64,000 bases of DNA from Cutaneotrichosporon cavernicola. Lineage: Eukaryota; Basidiomycota; Tremellomycetes; Trichosporonales; Trichosporonaceae. This document shows positions 42,062 through 53,300 of the stretch, in pieces. A program made the translations under genes and the position numbers. Below the pieces are notes generated by a model. The model did no database searches. It worked only from the letters and a program-made list of their open reading frames with translations, and was not told the DNA's origin. Location of the stretch: contig NC_083397.1 in assembly GCF_030864355.1 (NCBI RefSeq), positions 682,001 to 746,000 of the forward strand, read 5' to 3'. How positions within the stretch are numbered: position 1 is the first letter of the stretch; each line of letters opens with the position of its first letter.

Positions 42062-44567
42062 TCATAGGTCGAAAGCAAGGACACGGCGGCGCAGCATGCT
42101 GCGGGTAATGCCGCCCTGCAGGTCGCGCGGGATGTGGAGTACCTCGACATAGTTGGCGGGGAAGAGGCCGGTCGCTCCGCTCGTGCTCCGGCCCTTCCAC
42201 CACTCGCCAGCGTCCCCATCCCCATCGAGCACAATGACAACCTGGCCCTTGCGCAAGGCCAGGTCGCCGTCAGCGCTGGCGGCAAAGTCGTGCAGCGCGA
42301 CCGCGCGGGCGTACCCATCCGCCGCGTCCAGGCCCGCTTTGAGGGCCAGGTTGGGCTTGGGCGCTGGGGCACGCGTCGTGGGCATGTAGTCGTCAAACGG
42401 GCGGTGGTCGTCGTGCGTGAGGTCAACTTCGTGATCGGACTGGCGGTCACGCTCCTCCTCGTCCTTCCAGTCCCATCCAGAGGGTGTTGCGTAGCTCGAG
42501 GAGAATGGGCGCTCCTTGCGCTCACGCCAGAGCTGCTTCTTCTCGCGCGACGGCACAATATTGGCAGGGAGCGACCAGTCGCGGGTTGCGAACGTGCTCG
42601 TCGTCTCGTGCACACGCACCTCGTCGATGGGGTCGAAAGGGGTCTGAGACGCGCGCGAGTTGCCGCGTGACCGGTTTGGTGTCCGATTCGGTGTCCGTTT
42701 CGGTGACAGACCCTTGCTACCGAATCCAGGAATGCCGTTGCCGTTGCCATACTCGTTGTTGGAGGTGCTCAGCTTGGAAAAGTGGGTGGTCAGGCCGTGT
42801 GAATCGGCGTCCCAAGATCCCATGAGGTCGCGCTCGCCCGACTGGCTAATCTTGCTGCTCTGGCTCTGACTCTGGCTCTGGTTGTATTTCGAGCTGCGTG
42901 AGCCCCATTCGTCCGAACCAAGCAGGTCATTATCGCGGTCCGATGAGCTGCGTTCCGAACTGCTGACAGGCGAGCGCCGGCCAAAAGCCGGCGGCGGGGG
43001 CGAGCTGCGTGGTGTTCCATTGCGAGGCGTGCCGGTGCGCGAGCCATCGAGCTCGGACGCAAACGGTGACGGCGTCGGCTTGGCGCTGTACGGCCGCATG
43101 ATGCTGTTCCGGCGCGATGAGCGGGCAGAGTCGCGACCGGCCAAGTCGGGCTCGTTGTTGGAGTTGTAGGACTCGCTCGACGGCCCCATCTTTCTATCCT
43201 TGTCCTTGACGAGGCTGGGGAAGTTCATGCTCTTGCTGAACGGGATGAGCGAGGCTGCGCGGCGTTCTTCCCACGGCCGCGTGGGCGGCGGGCGCTCGTC
43301 CAGCGGCGTGCTGCGTCCGCGGCTCGATCCCGTGTGATTGGGCGACGGCGCGGCGGACGAGCTGTAGAACATGGCGTTGGCGGCTGCATCTGCATCGTCA
43401 CGCTTCTTGCCATTGCCACCGATCGAGAAAAGAGAGCTGGACCGCTTTCTGTTCGAGGTCGTACCGCCCGCGCCGACGCCCTCGCCAAATGCGTAACCAG
43501 CACCGGTGCGTCCACCGAATGGCGAACTCCAGCCCATTGCGCCAGCATCCTCGGGCGCATCGTTGACCCAAGTCTGCCCACCAGGCAGACCCGTGGAGCG
43601 GTTCAACTCGTCGATGAGCACGTAAGCCCAGTCTGGCGGATCGAATGCACCTGTTAAGATCTGCTTAGCGGTCGTGCTGGCCCCGTACGCGAGGCGGTTC
43701 GCGTCTTGGCGCTCAGCAATGACAGTGCCTTCCACCGAGACGCCGCCGAACAGCCCCTTGGTCTTCGAGTAAGAGTACATGGCGGCCAGTTGGCCCTTGG
43801 TGTTGAGGGAGCCAGAGCCCTCGGCGTTACGTCCAAGAGGGCCAACGGCGAGAGAAAGGTTGCCTCCGAGTGTTAGGCTCCCGGCGGCCATAAAAGTGGC
43901 GACGGCCGCCCGGGAGTTGAGCACAATCAGGAAGTCGGTAACTCTGGCTGTCAGTGCTCCTGATCGTAAATCCAGGAATAGCAGCATGTTGGCCGATAAA
44001 TGTCCTTGGTGCACTGAAATACGCGATCGCACTCACTCAGCACCTGCCTGTCCGCCGAACCCAACGCCGGCGACGCCAATGGCAGTAGGTGGACTCCACG
44101 CTGAGGTTAGCTCGCTCTTGTCTGGCCGCCCCGTCGGTTGAACTTACAGCCATCCTCGGTCCGTGCAATCACGAGTCCGCTTCCGGCGCGGGCGGAGAAG
44201 AGGAAGCCAGCCTTTGCGACAGTGAAGATCGCAAAGCCGGCCGCCCGTTCAAGAACGTAGCGGGGGATGACCTGGGGTGTTAGCGATACAAAGGTGGAGG
44301 GTCGGCAGCAAGAGCACCGGAGAGGGCCGGCAGATGAGAGGAAGGGGCAAAAGGAGGGAACTACGTACCTTGTCCAGGCCATTATTGTGGGTATCGACAA
44401 AGCTGCGGACTGTCGTGTTAGCTGAGCCAATCTAGAACCTAGATAGCGAGCCAAACGTACTGATCTTTGCTGCCTTCCGGCATTCGTCGCGCAGAGATGC
44501 TTCCATTAGCAAGAGCAGAAGAGTAAGAGGTGCAAAGCGTACATGGGAGGGGCGAGTTGAGGCCCAT
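42062..44567 (-). CDS. LSB3: Ysc84/Lsb3-type actin-binding SH3 protein
   Basis: Cortical actin-patch protein that binds and bundles actin and acts in endocytosis. Six exons: 44567-44543, 44499-44461, 44409-44369, 44271-44148, 44100-44037 and 43943-42062; introns 43, 51, 97, 47 and 93 nt; 724 residues. The first exons are tiny, and splicing yields MGLNSPLPSSLRDECRKAAK followed by SFVDTHNNGLDKVIPRYVLE, the classic YSC84 start. The YSC84 domain continues GFAIFTVAKAGFLFSARAGS, WSPPTAIGVAGVGFGGQAGA and TDFLIVLNSRAAVATF. A ~400-residue Ser/Arg/Pro-rich linker follows, then a C-terminal SH3 domain (ALHDFAASADGDLALRKG ... GEWWKGR ... GLFPANYVEVL). The yeast paralogues LSB3 and YSC84 cannot be separated from this sequence. 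Confidence 0.92.
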
Positions 44568-45429
44568 GTCGAGGTTTCACAACAATGGAGGTGATCCGAT
44601 GCGTCAGGGAGAGATCAGGCGGTGGCGCGGCGCACGGTCCGTATGTCGTGTCCGAGGTGGATAGGGTAGGGCAAGGAGGAGAATAGGAGGAGAAGAGGCT
44701 CGAGCGTGCAGTGGCAGTGAGGTATGCAAGTATAAGAGTAAGAGTCAAGTGGCAAGTTGCGATGTTTGAGATGCACAGTGGTTGGGAACGTGTGATGGGT
44801 TGAAGATGAGAAGGAAGGTGGTTTGCGTGTATGTGTGGGGAAGGGGGAGGGGAGGAGATGAAGGATCAGACGATGTGAGGTGCGATGCTATGTTTTGTGA
44901 TGGAGTGTGATGGAGGATGAGGGTGATCTAGACGTGTAGCCCGATGACCGATGACGAGGGTGACGCGGTCTTTGGTGACGACGACGATGCGTGAGATGAG
45001 TTGAAGAGAGAGAGAGAGAGAGAGATTGCTACGTGGGCTCTCGGCTTGCTTAACCTGATGCATCACCCCACATTACAAGGTCAGGTCACTTAAATGACAG
45101 AGTGTACTGGCCGTTTCCGCTTCTGCTCCATAAGATGTAATTTACGCCAAGATCTCGATTCGCTTGTAAAGTCACGCCCCCCACTAATCCGCTTTTTTGC
45201 CCACTTTTCAATGTTAAGATAGTAGAAATGTAGATGACCCTTGACCCAGCTCGGCACACTCAGTTCCTCAGTTCCTCAGTTCCTGTCACATCACATCACA
45301 GACCCCAAGTCACTCGATATGCTGTATCCCCACTCTGAACCCACCACACTACCCAACATCCGGGCGGGCCTACTTCTTGTCCTGGCCCAGGCCCGCAGCG
45401 CTGCCGTCAGATGCATAACATCAACACAC
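44568..45429. other. Intergenic region upstream of LSB3
   Basis: 862 bp: the LSB3 promoter and leader (with a GA-dinucleotide run at 45005-45025) and the PRO3 3' flank. No supported gene. Confidence 0.5.
45005..45025. repeat. (GA)n microsatellite
   Basis: About ten GA/AG dinucleotides in the LSB3 upstream region. Confidence 0.85.
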
Positions 45430-47117
45430 TCACTGGTTGGTCGCCACCTGGATTGCGCGCGCCATCGTCGAACGCACACGCCCGTCCTCCATCGTAAGCA
45501 GGCCCGCAATCGTGCAACCGCCCGGCGCTGGCGTAAGCAAACCAACTAGAAACTACTCACTGGTGACGCTGTCCTTGAGCTGCGCTGGGTGCAGGCCCCC
45601 ATAGAGCGCCATACGGCCAGTTCCCTGGATAGCTGCGCGTTAGTCATGCAGCATAGGAGCGCGCAGTTTGAGATGGCGGCCGACGGCCAAGTCAGGGCAG
45701 ATGGCGGCCGAGGCTTCAAGGGGCGACGTTGGTGTCGATGACCGAGTCTGCGGCGTGCAATCCACCAACATTCCTTTCACCGCAACTTTGACCGCAACTG
45801 CGTACTCTCTTCCAGCTGTGTGTAGATTATCTCACTGGCCGCGGCAATGAACGGAACCCGAGCCGACCAGGTCCTCGGAATCGGAAGCAAAGCAACTCAC
45901 TCTGTGCAGCAATCTCCAATGCCTCAGCGCGGGGAAGACCCATCATGACCGCACCATCGGCCATGGCTTCGAGGACGAGCGAGACGAACGCAGGGCCCGA
46001 GCCCGCAAGCGCAGTGCAGGCGTCAAAGTGCTTCTCGTCGAGGAAGCGGCAACGGCCACACGACGTAAAGATTGCGAGGATGAGCGAGCGCGACTTGGGG
46101 TCCGGAAGGGGGGTGACAATCGTCATGCCCTCGCGGATCTGCCATTAGCCGAGTCCCTCGCTGTGGCCGAAGGATGACAAGTCCAAAGTCCTCCTCAAAC
46201 TCACCTTGCAAGGCGTGTTGGGCATAGCTCGCGCAACAAGCGTGCTCTCTGGCACCCAGCTCTTAAGCTGGCTAATAGTAACACCTGCGCAAATAGAAAC
46301 CACCATCTTGCCCTCCACCGCAGCCTTCATCCCCTCCTCTTCAAGGATAGACTTTGCGATTTGCGGCTTGGAGCAGATGAGGATGACATCTGCGTCGCGC
46401 GCCGCCGAGACGTTGGCACCCTTGCCGCAACGCACGTCGACGCCCGCACCGAGCGAGTTGTGGTTCTCAAACGTCTTGCGCAGCTTACGGGCCGTCTCCT
46501 CGCGCCCAACAGTCGCAACGAACTTCATGGGAAGCGTCTCCTCCGGAGCCTCAAGGAACATGCTGGCGGTGGGAGTAGAGATGCCGGATGTGGGCTCGCG
46601 GGGAGTGTTACGGCCATTGGGGTAGGAGGCGAGGCGAGCCTCGAGGGAGGAAAGGACACCCGAGAGGATGGCGACACCCATCGTGCCACAGCCTGGAGTC
46701 AGCGGGATCACAGCGAGCGGATCAACCTGGATGAGGGCTGGGTTTGCGACGGAGTTCGGGAATCCAATGCATTGTTGGGATTGGGGCGTCATAGAAGAGG
46801 GCGCGGGTAGATGGTGAGAGAGCTAGAACAACAAGCCCACAACGCGGCCAGAAGCGCATCGAACAAGCACAAAAGGACGTGCCAAGCACATTCGCGGCCA
46901 TACGGTTGATGCGCTACTCCCCCACCCCACCTTGTCGAGTAGCTGGGACGCTCTTCAACCGAGGGCGGAAGCCGCTGGTCCCACTAGTCCGGCGTTGCCG
47001 CCTCAAGCGCTCAAGCCCAAGCCCTCAGGCAACTCGGTGCCATCCACAAGCAAAAGCCACATCTTACGTACCGAGAACGCCGAGAGTGTAGCCCATTTTG
47101 GTGTTGTTTTGAGACAT
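45430..47117 (-). CDS. PRO3: Pyrroline-5-carboxylate reductase
   Basis: Last step of proline synthesis: reduces pyrroline-5-carboxylate with NAD(P)H. Five exons: 47117-47072, 46692-46205, 46138-45901, 45632-45561 and 45527-45430; 313 residues. Introns are 379, 66, 268 and 33 nt; the first and third are among the longest in the window. Splicing joins MSQNNTKMGYTLGVLG to CGTMGVAILSGVL, completing the Rossmann motif. Then come DVILICSKPQ, VVSICAGVTISQLKSW, VARAMPNTPCKIREGMT, DACTALAGSGPAFVSLVLEA, and the C-terminal GLHPAQLKDSVTTPGGCTIA. An insert of about 40 residues after the Rossmann start (RLASYPNGRNTPREPTSGIS) is not in most family members. Confidence 0.93.
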
Positions 47118-47615
47118 GGTTGAAGAGTGATGGTGTCGGGTGTATTGAACTGGCAGAGTTGGCTCTACGAGTGGAGGTCGGATAACGGGCTCTTTTTTCC
47201 GACTCGATCAATTCTGGCGGCTATCAGGTCCCGCCCGCTCCAGCTGCAACCATGTTTGTTCTATCCTGTACTTGATTCTGATACACTGATCACCTCCAGT
47301 ACGCACAGAAGGGTGCAGCGTGGAGTGAAGTCATGCCCGCCTGCTTCACTGACGGTCCGGATATCGGTAAGCGCGCTGGCCTCTCTGAAGTCGTGTGTAG
47401 CAGCAGTAACCAGTCTAAGTCCAGATAAAGATGGTGGTAGTACAAACTCCTACATTTCGTCGGTCCTCGTATTACGCTGAGGCGCGCGGCTGAGCCTGAG
47501 CTAGTAACGCTCCACTGTGCAGAAGCACGCCGCTCCCGGCGCCCTCAGTAATCTATTCTTGTCTGGCAGTCTGGTACAGACGGATACGCCGCTCACGACA
47601 CGCGACACGCCGACC
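47118..47615. other. PRO3 promoter / NMA1 3' flank
   Basis: 498 bp between two minus-strand genes; no further feature seen. Confidence 0.5.
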
Positions 47616-49123
47616 TCACCCCCCGATCATCTTGCGGTCCGGCTCACGATACAGCTTGTGCTCGTGTATGTACTGGATGACCGAGTTGGGCAGGAGGTAC
47701 TTGATGCTCATGCCGCGGCGGACGAAGAGGCGCACCTTTGTGGACGAAATGTCGTTATAGATCAGCTGCTTGATCACTATGACGTTGCGACTAGTCGTTA
47801 GGGCGCTCAGGAGAGAGGTGCTCACCGGTGATGATACAAGATGTCGTGCGAGAGAAGGAACGCCCACACGTCCGAACCGGCACGCTCGACGATGAGGCAC
47901 CCGAAGCGTCCGAGGATGATGTGGAGCTGGAGTCAGCAATTTGTTCCACAAGCAGCTGTTCCTCCTGGATTGCCATTGTCACCACTCACATCTGGCTCGG
48001 CCCACACGCCCGGCTCGCCAAAGCTCTCGATGAGGTCGCCACCGGCCAACAGCATGACCTTGTACCTCCGCCTGCTCCCGTCCGCCATGTAGACGCCACC
48101 GTTGCCGTTCAGCATCTCCTCAAAGTGCTCCAGTACAACGGCCGTGCGCTGGTACTCTGGTTGCCCGGCCTCCCAGGGGTCTACCATGAGCCACGTCGAC
48201 GTGTGTTCGACGGCCAACTCGCACATCCGCACGCGGTCGATCGCCGGCGCAAGCCCAGCCTTTTTGTAGTAGCTCGACACGGGCGAGTAGTAGCCTGCCA
48301 TAATCTCGTACGTCCCCGACTCGACAATCTCGTCTTTGGCCATCTCGAACATGCGAAGGTGGAGGTAGGTGGGTGGCGAGAACGAGCCACACGCCACGAT
48401 GACGAGTGGGATCTTGGACTCGTCTGGTGTTAGCGTTTATCAAGCGGACGTGGCGCGAGTGCGAGCGCGTCCAGCTGGATTTATGTCACCCAACACAGTT
48501 ACGCCCTCGGCGCTATACACTTCAGGCGCGCATGACTCACCCTTCATGCGCGTCTTGAGACGATGTCTAGGGAAGTGGTACTGGCCCGGCTCGCCGCCAT
48601 CCCCGAGCAAATAAGCTTGTGTGGGATGCTCGCTCTTTGGGGCGCGGTCGTCCGCGTCCGCCTCCCCGTCATTTAACCCGACGAGCGTGTCCATTCCCCA
48701 AACAGCGCCGCGGTGGCTCGCGCGTTCGCTCCGGCGCCGCGTTGCGGTCGGCTTGCCCCCAAGGGTCGACTCGTTGTGGTCGAGTGCACTCTCTTCTGGC
48801 TCGCTGAGAGGTGGCGAGTCACTCTGCTGCGTGTCCCGCTCGAGCTCGAGTGCAGTGTCGTCGCCCTCGTACGCACAAGTCGAGCTCATGGTAAGCCCGT
48901 TGTTCACGACCAACGGAGAGGGTGGGTTGCCGAAGCGGTAGCCAGATACGAGGCGGCGCGAGCGCGCACGCCCTGCCTCCTCGTCACCAACTGAGCCTTG
49001 TGGTGTCGCCTCCGAGATTACCCGTGTTGAGGTTACTGGGGATGTGCGAGGGTCTGAAGAGCGCGATATCGTCGAGTGCACGGTTTCCCCGAGAGAGAGA
49101 GAGGAGGGCTCGGGGTGTTCCAT
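47616..49123 (-). CDS. NMA1: Nicotinamide/nicotinate mononucleotide adenylyltransferase
   Basis: Makes NAD (or deamido-NAD) from the mononucleotide and ATP. Exons 49123-48541, 48423-47990, 47926-47826 and 47790-47616; introns 117, 63 and 35 nt; 430 residues. After a ~170-residue Ser/Pro-rich disordered N-terminus, YHFPRHRL and PLVIVACGSFSPPTYLHLRM start the nucleotidyltransferase domain. It continues YEIMAGYYSPVSSYYKKAGL, VDPWEAGQPEYQRT, VMLLAGGDLIESFGEPGVWA, RFGCLIVERAGSDV and the C-terminal ISSTKVRLFVRRGMSIKYLL, which is diagnostic. The frame stays open upstream of 49123 with no other ATG, so MEHPEPSS is taken as the start. Confidence 0.94.
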
Positions 49124-50380
49124 TGTCGACGCGCCGGCAAAGGGAGGGCTGGGGTTAGCTGGGAGTGTGGGCGATACGCGTGAATCGCGAGCGAAAGCAA
49201 AAGAGAGAGAGAGAACTAGCGTGGAGGAAGCTGGTAACAGGTGAAGAGGAAACGAGCAAGCGAGCAAGCGGAGTGAATGGACGCCATTAGCGGGTCTGTG
49301 CGCCTCGTCTCACACAACCATTCCAGCCTTGCCTCCACTTGACACCTTGGCTGTCGTGCAGTCACGCAGCGTCTCGACGTTTCTCAAGGTCTTTCCAATT
49401 CATCCGGCTGATTTGGTTGTTTGCGATGACTCACGAGTCATTGTGGAAACTGTGTAGCCCCATGGCGGGGAGCACAGGGGCTGGACCTTTGGTTTTGTGG
49501 GCCATCGTCCTCTGTACGTATGTGTCGTTGATGTCTGCAGGTGGAACAGAATAGGTTGCGGAAGGGGACGATGAGGAGATGATGATGATGATGATCAGAT
49601 GGATCAGATGGATCAGATGATTACGGGTGACTGTCGGGATGCCGGAGATGTGGGGCGTATCGTAAGCAAGGCGAGACAGACTTGGGTACAGTCAGTACGT
49701 AGGTACTGAAAGTCGGTCGGGGGGGCTGGATGACCGGAAATTATCCTGGGCCTGGGGCTGGGGGAATGCCTGGGGTTCCTGACCAGGCTGAGGCGGATGG
49801 GGCAATGAGGGTCCGACTTGGGCGTGATTCCGACTTTGCCTGGCTCCAATGATACAAACGACTCGACCGCTCCAGCTCCAATATGGAATGTCGAGATCAA
49901 GCTATGCAGCAAGGATGAGGTAAGATATATCGAAAGGAGACATAATGAAAAATGCAGTCGTCACCATGACCAGTTCGGTAGTACGGTAGACCAAGAGCAT
50001 TAGCTTGATTATTGATCCGCTCACCCGATGCTTGCTGGAGATACTATCCCAGGGACCTGGGACCTAACAGGCAATTTCCTATTAACCCAATCCCGCACGC
50101 CATCCCGGCTACGTGAAACAAACTTGTCACCACTCAGCCCTCAGAACCGCAGCCCTCGGCCCTCGGCCCTCAACCTCGGCTCCCTTCTCTGCCTCTGCAA
50201 CAACCCGGCAAATGTGCAACCCGGGCCACACCGACACAGACACACCCGATTCTTTGGATCTAAACTACCCAACTTTGCATGCAACACTACTACTAAAACT
50301 CATGCCACCCGTTCCGATCCGATTATTGCTCAAACGTGGCTTCAGTGCCCAAACCTCCCCATGGCAGCCACTGCTGCCTC
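49124..50380. other. NMA1 promoter / DYN1 3' flank
   Basis: 1.26 kb without a supported gene. It contains a GAT-trinucleotide run and a TCAGATGGA tandem at about 49578-49620. The plus-strand open frame from 50028 overlaps the dynein 3' end and is not supported. Confidence 0.5.
49578..49620. repeat. GAT trinucleotide run with TCAGATGGA tandem
   Basis: About six GAT units followed by nearly three copies of ATCAGATGG, a compound microsatellite in the NMA1 upstream region. Confidence 0.85.
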
Positions 50381-53300
50381 TTACACGGCCGTCACACACA
50401 CTCCGCGCTCAGCCATTACAGAAGCGCTCACGTCCGCGTCCAGGTCTGCGCTGAACAGCACATCGGACCGGTCACCATTCAGGTACACTGGCAGGTTGAC
50501 CTTGGCGGACCCGGCGGCCAGGTCCCGCGTCCACACAAGCTCGCAAGGCCCGAGCGCGACGGTTTGACCGTCGTTGAGCATGAGCTTGCCATCGGTCCAT
50601 GCCGCACCGTGGAGTTTCAGACCTGCAGTTAGCATTTGGAAGCACGGAATCCTGAATGTCGCAAACTCACCCTCGATCGCGAATCCGTTGCCGCCGGCGC
50701 CGCTCTCAAGAGCAAGGCTCAGGGTAAGCTGCTCGAGCGACGCATGCGCCGCATGAGCAGCGGCCTGTCGTGTAGCAGTGATGTACGCCTCGGGCTGGAA
50801 CAGGCCGCCAAGCCATACGCCGCCAGCTGCGCCCCGGGTCGCTATCCGTTCGAGTTGCGCAAGGCGCGACACAAGGTCCACGACATACTGCCCCACACTT
50901 GTGCCCTTTACCATCTTGAATCGCGCCCAGTGCGCGGGCACATTGCCGCGCGTGAGGTCGGTCATGAGTACGCGCAGCTCATTCGTCTGCTTGATGCTGC
51001 CCTCGCAGACCTTGACCAGGTCGCTGAGGTCCTTGCGCACGCGCTCGAGCAGGCGGCGCCCGGTCCACGTCTCGCGGCCGTAGAAGCGCGTTATGGGGTC
51101 GGTGATGGAAGCCGGCGTCGAGAGGGCCTTGGGAAGTGCGCCCAGCCACTCCTCCGCGTTCGTCTTGAGCGTCGTCATCCACGCGGGGCGACCCGCCGCC
51201 TCGACTGCCGCCGACACGTCATCCTCGTCATCGTTGGTTGTGCGGAGCTTGCGCAGCTTGACAATGGTTGCATTGCCCTCCGCGGCAGCAACGACGCGCT
51301 CGGCTGTGCCTGGAAGGCTAAGCCACGACGGTGGCTCGTGCTCGGGCAGCGCCTGCGCCCAGGCAATGAACTGGCTCATCTGAGTACCCTCAGGAACGAG
51401 AAGAGGGCGGTCGCCGAGCTTGACGAGCGCAAAGTCGTTGTCGTACGCGCGCGGTGTGAAGATAGCGTCAACAAAGGCGTCGAGCACACGCTGATCGTAA
51501 TCCGAGTCGATGCGACCGCCGTAGACTGCCTGTTTGATGAGAGTGCGGAGCGCGACCCATGGAATCTGCGCCGGGTCGACGTTCGACTTGCCCTTGGCTA
51601 ACCCCGTTATCCAGGAATCGATCGTCTTGAACGCGGCGTCAAAGTCAGAGTCGTTGAACTCGTAGCTCTTCGACCACCCGAGTGGGAGGTAACGGAGACG
51701 CTCCTGCACGACAGCCTGGAGCCACGCAAGGAGGAAGAGGAGGCGCGCCTTCTCAGTCGGCCCAGTGTTGAGGCGTGCGGCAGGCAGCCCGCGCAAAGTG
51801 TCGAGCAAGTTTGCGCGCACGCCGGGAGGAGGCTCGTTCATGATGATGCGCGACTGGCGCAGAATGTTGACGGGGATGACGGGGTTCGTCTCCATGGTGA
51901 GGAACAGGCGGAAGCTCGGCGACGGCGACAGGCTGTGTAGTCTCTTCTCGAGTTGTGCGAGCCATCCAGGTGCGAGGTGCACGTTCTTGAGCAGCACCCA
52001 CGAGCCCGTGCGCGCAGCGTTGGCGATTGCTTGGTCGGCCAGCGCGAAACCCTCAACGGAACCCATGGCGACCGAGGTCCAGTTGACGCCGAGCGAGCGG
52101 CATAGGTTTTCGACGCGGTAACTCGCGTCGTAGCCTGGCACCGAGGCCAGCGCGAGTGGGTTGCTCGCCTTGACCTGGTCCTGCACGATCGTGGCGAGGT
52201 CGTACTCGGTTTGTGCAGCGAGGTCGCACCCGAAAGCTTTGTCCGCGAATGCGGCAAGCGCCTGCACGATCCGGTCGGGGCGGAAGAGCTTGACGAGCGT
52301 AAGGGAGCGAGCGGCTGTGACAAAGTTGTCAGCTGGTGCCCAAGGCCAGGGAATATGGCGCTCGGCCTCAGCGGCAGAGAGGAAGGCTGCCCAGTCCAGC
52401 GGTGACGATGTGAGGTGCACCTCGAGGGCGCTGGTCGTCTCAGCGCCAAGGTGGCTGTCGAGCACGCGGCGCTGCTCGGCCGAAATGTGCAGCTGGTCAC
52501 CAGCATGCTCACCCACAGGCACCTCGATGAGCGCGTCGAGCTCGTCAGTGATCGCGCTGCTCGCCTCGCCACGCGACAGGCGGAGCTTGGCGAGCTGCGT
52601 CGCGAGCACCATGTCATCGACGTGGAGCAGCGAACGCGACGTGCGGCGGTACGTGACGAGGAAGAGGTCGTGGACGAGCGTTGCCTTGCGCGCCTCGAGA
52701 TCGGTGACGCCCGCGAGGTTGGGGTTGTGGAGCAGCACATAGTCAAAGATGCTGAGGAAGTAGTCGAGCGAGAATTGGTAGAAGTGGTTGACGGTGGCCA
52801 GTTGCTCGAGCGTAAAGTAGATGCTGCTGCACGCCGACGCAAGCGGCAGATACTCGGCCGTGACGGTCTCGACTTCCTTCATGACCTTGTCCGTGTCCTC
52901 AACCTTGCACTGTACATCGGCGGCCTCTTTCTTGAGGACCTCGAGCGTCTCGATGACGTGGTCGTCGTCGAGGATGCTACCAGTGGACTCGTTGAGCGCC
53001 TGCAGTAGGGCACGTTCGAGGTGGCGCAGCCGCAGGCGGAACTCGCCCTGCAGCTTCATCAGATCCGAACGCTTCTGGTCGACCTCAGGACGCTCCGCCT
53101 TGAGCACCTTGTCGAGAGCCTGCGTCTGCAGACTGCCACGTGTCATGGTGAAGTTGACAAACGTGACGCGGCTACAGATGTCAGGTGAGAACTCGACCGA
53201 CGGGTCGCGCGTCGATAAGAACATCGTGAATGCGGGTGAGAAGTCGATGTCCTGGTTGCCGATGCGGATGAGTACCCGCCCGCCGGTACGACGCAGCTCG

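Noticed and set aside
50636..51601. 321-residue plus-strand frame opposite the dynein C-terminus
   Set aside because: Antisense shadow of a conserved dynein region; no independent support.
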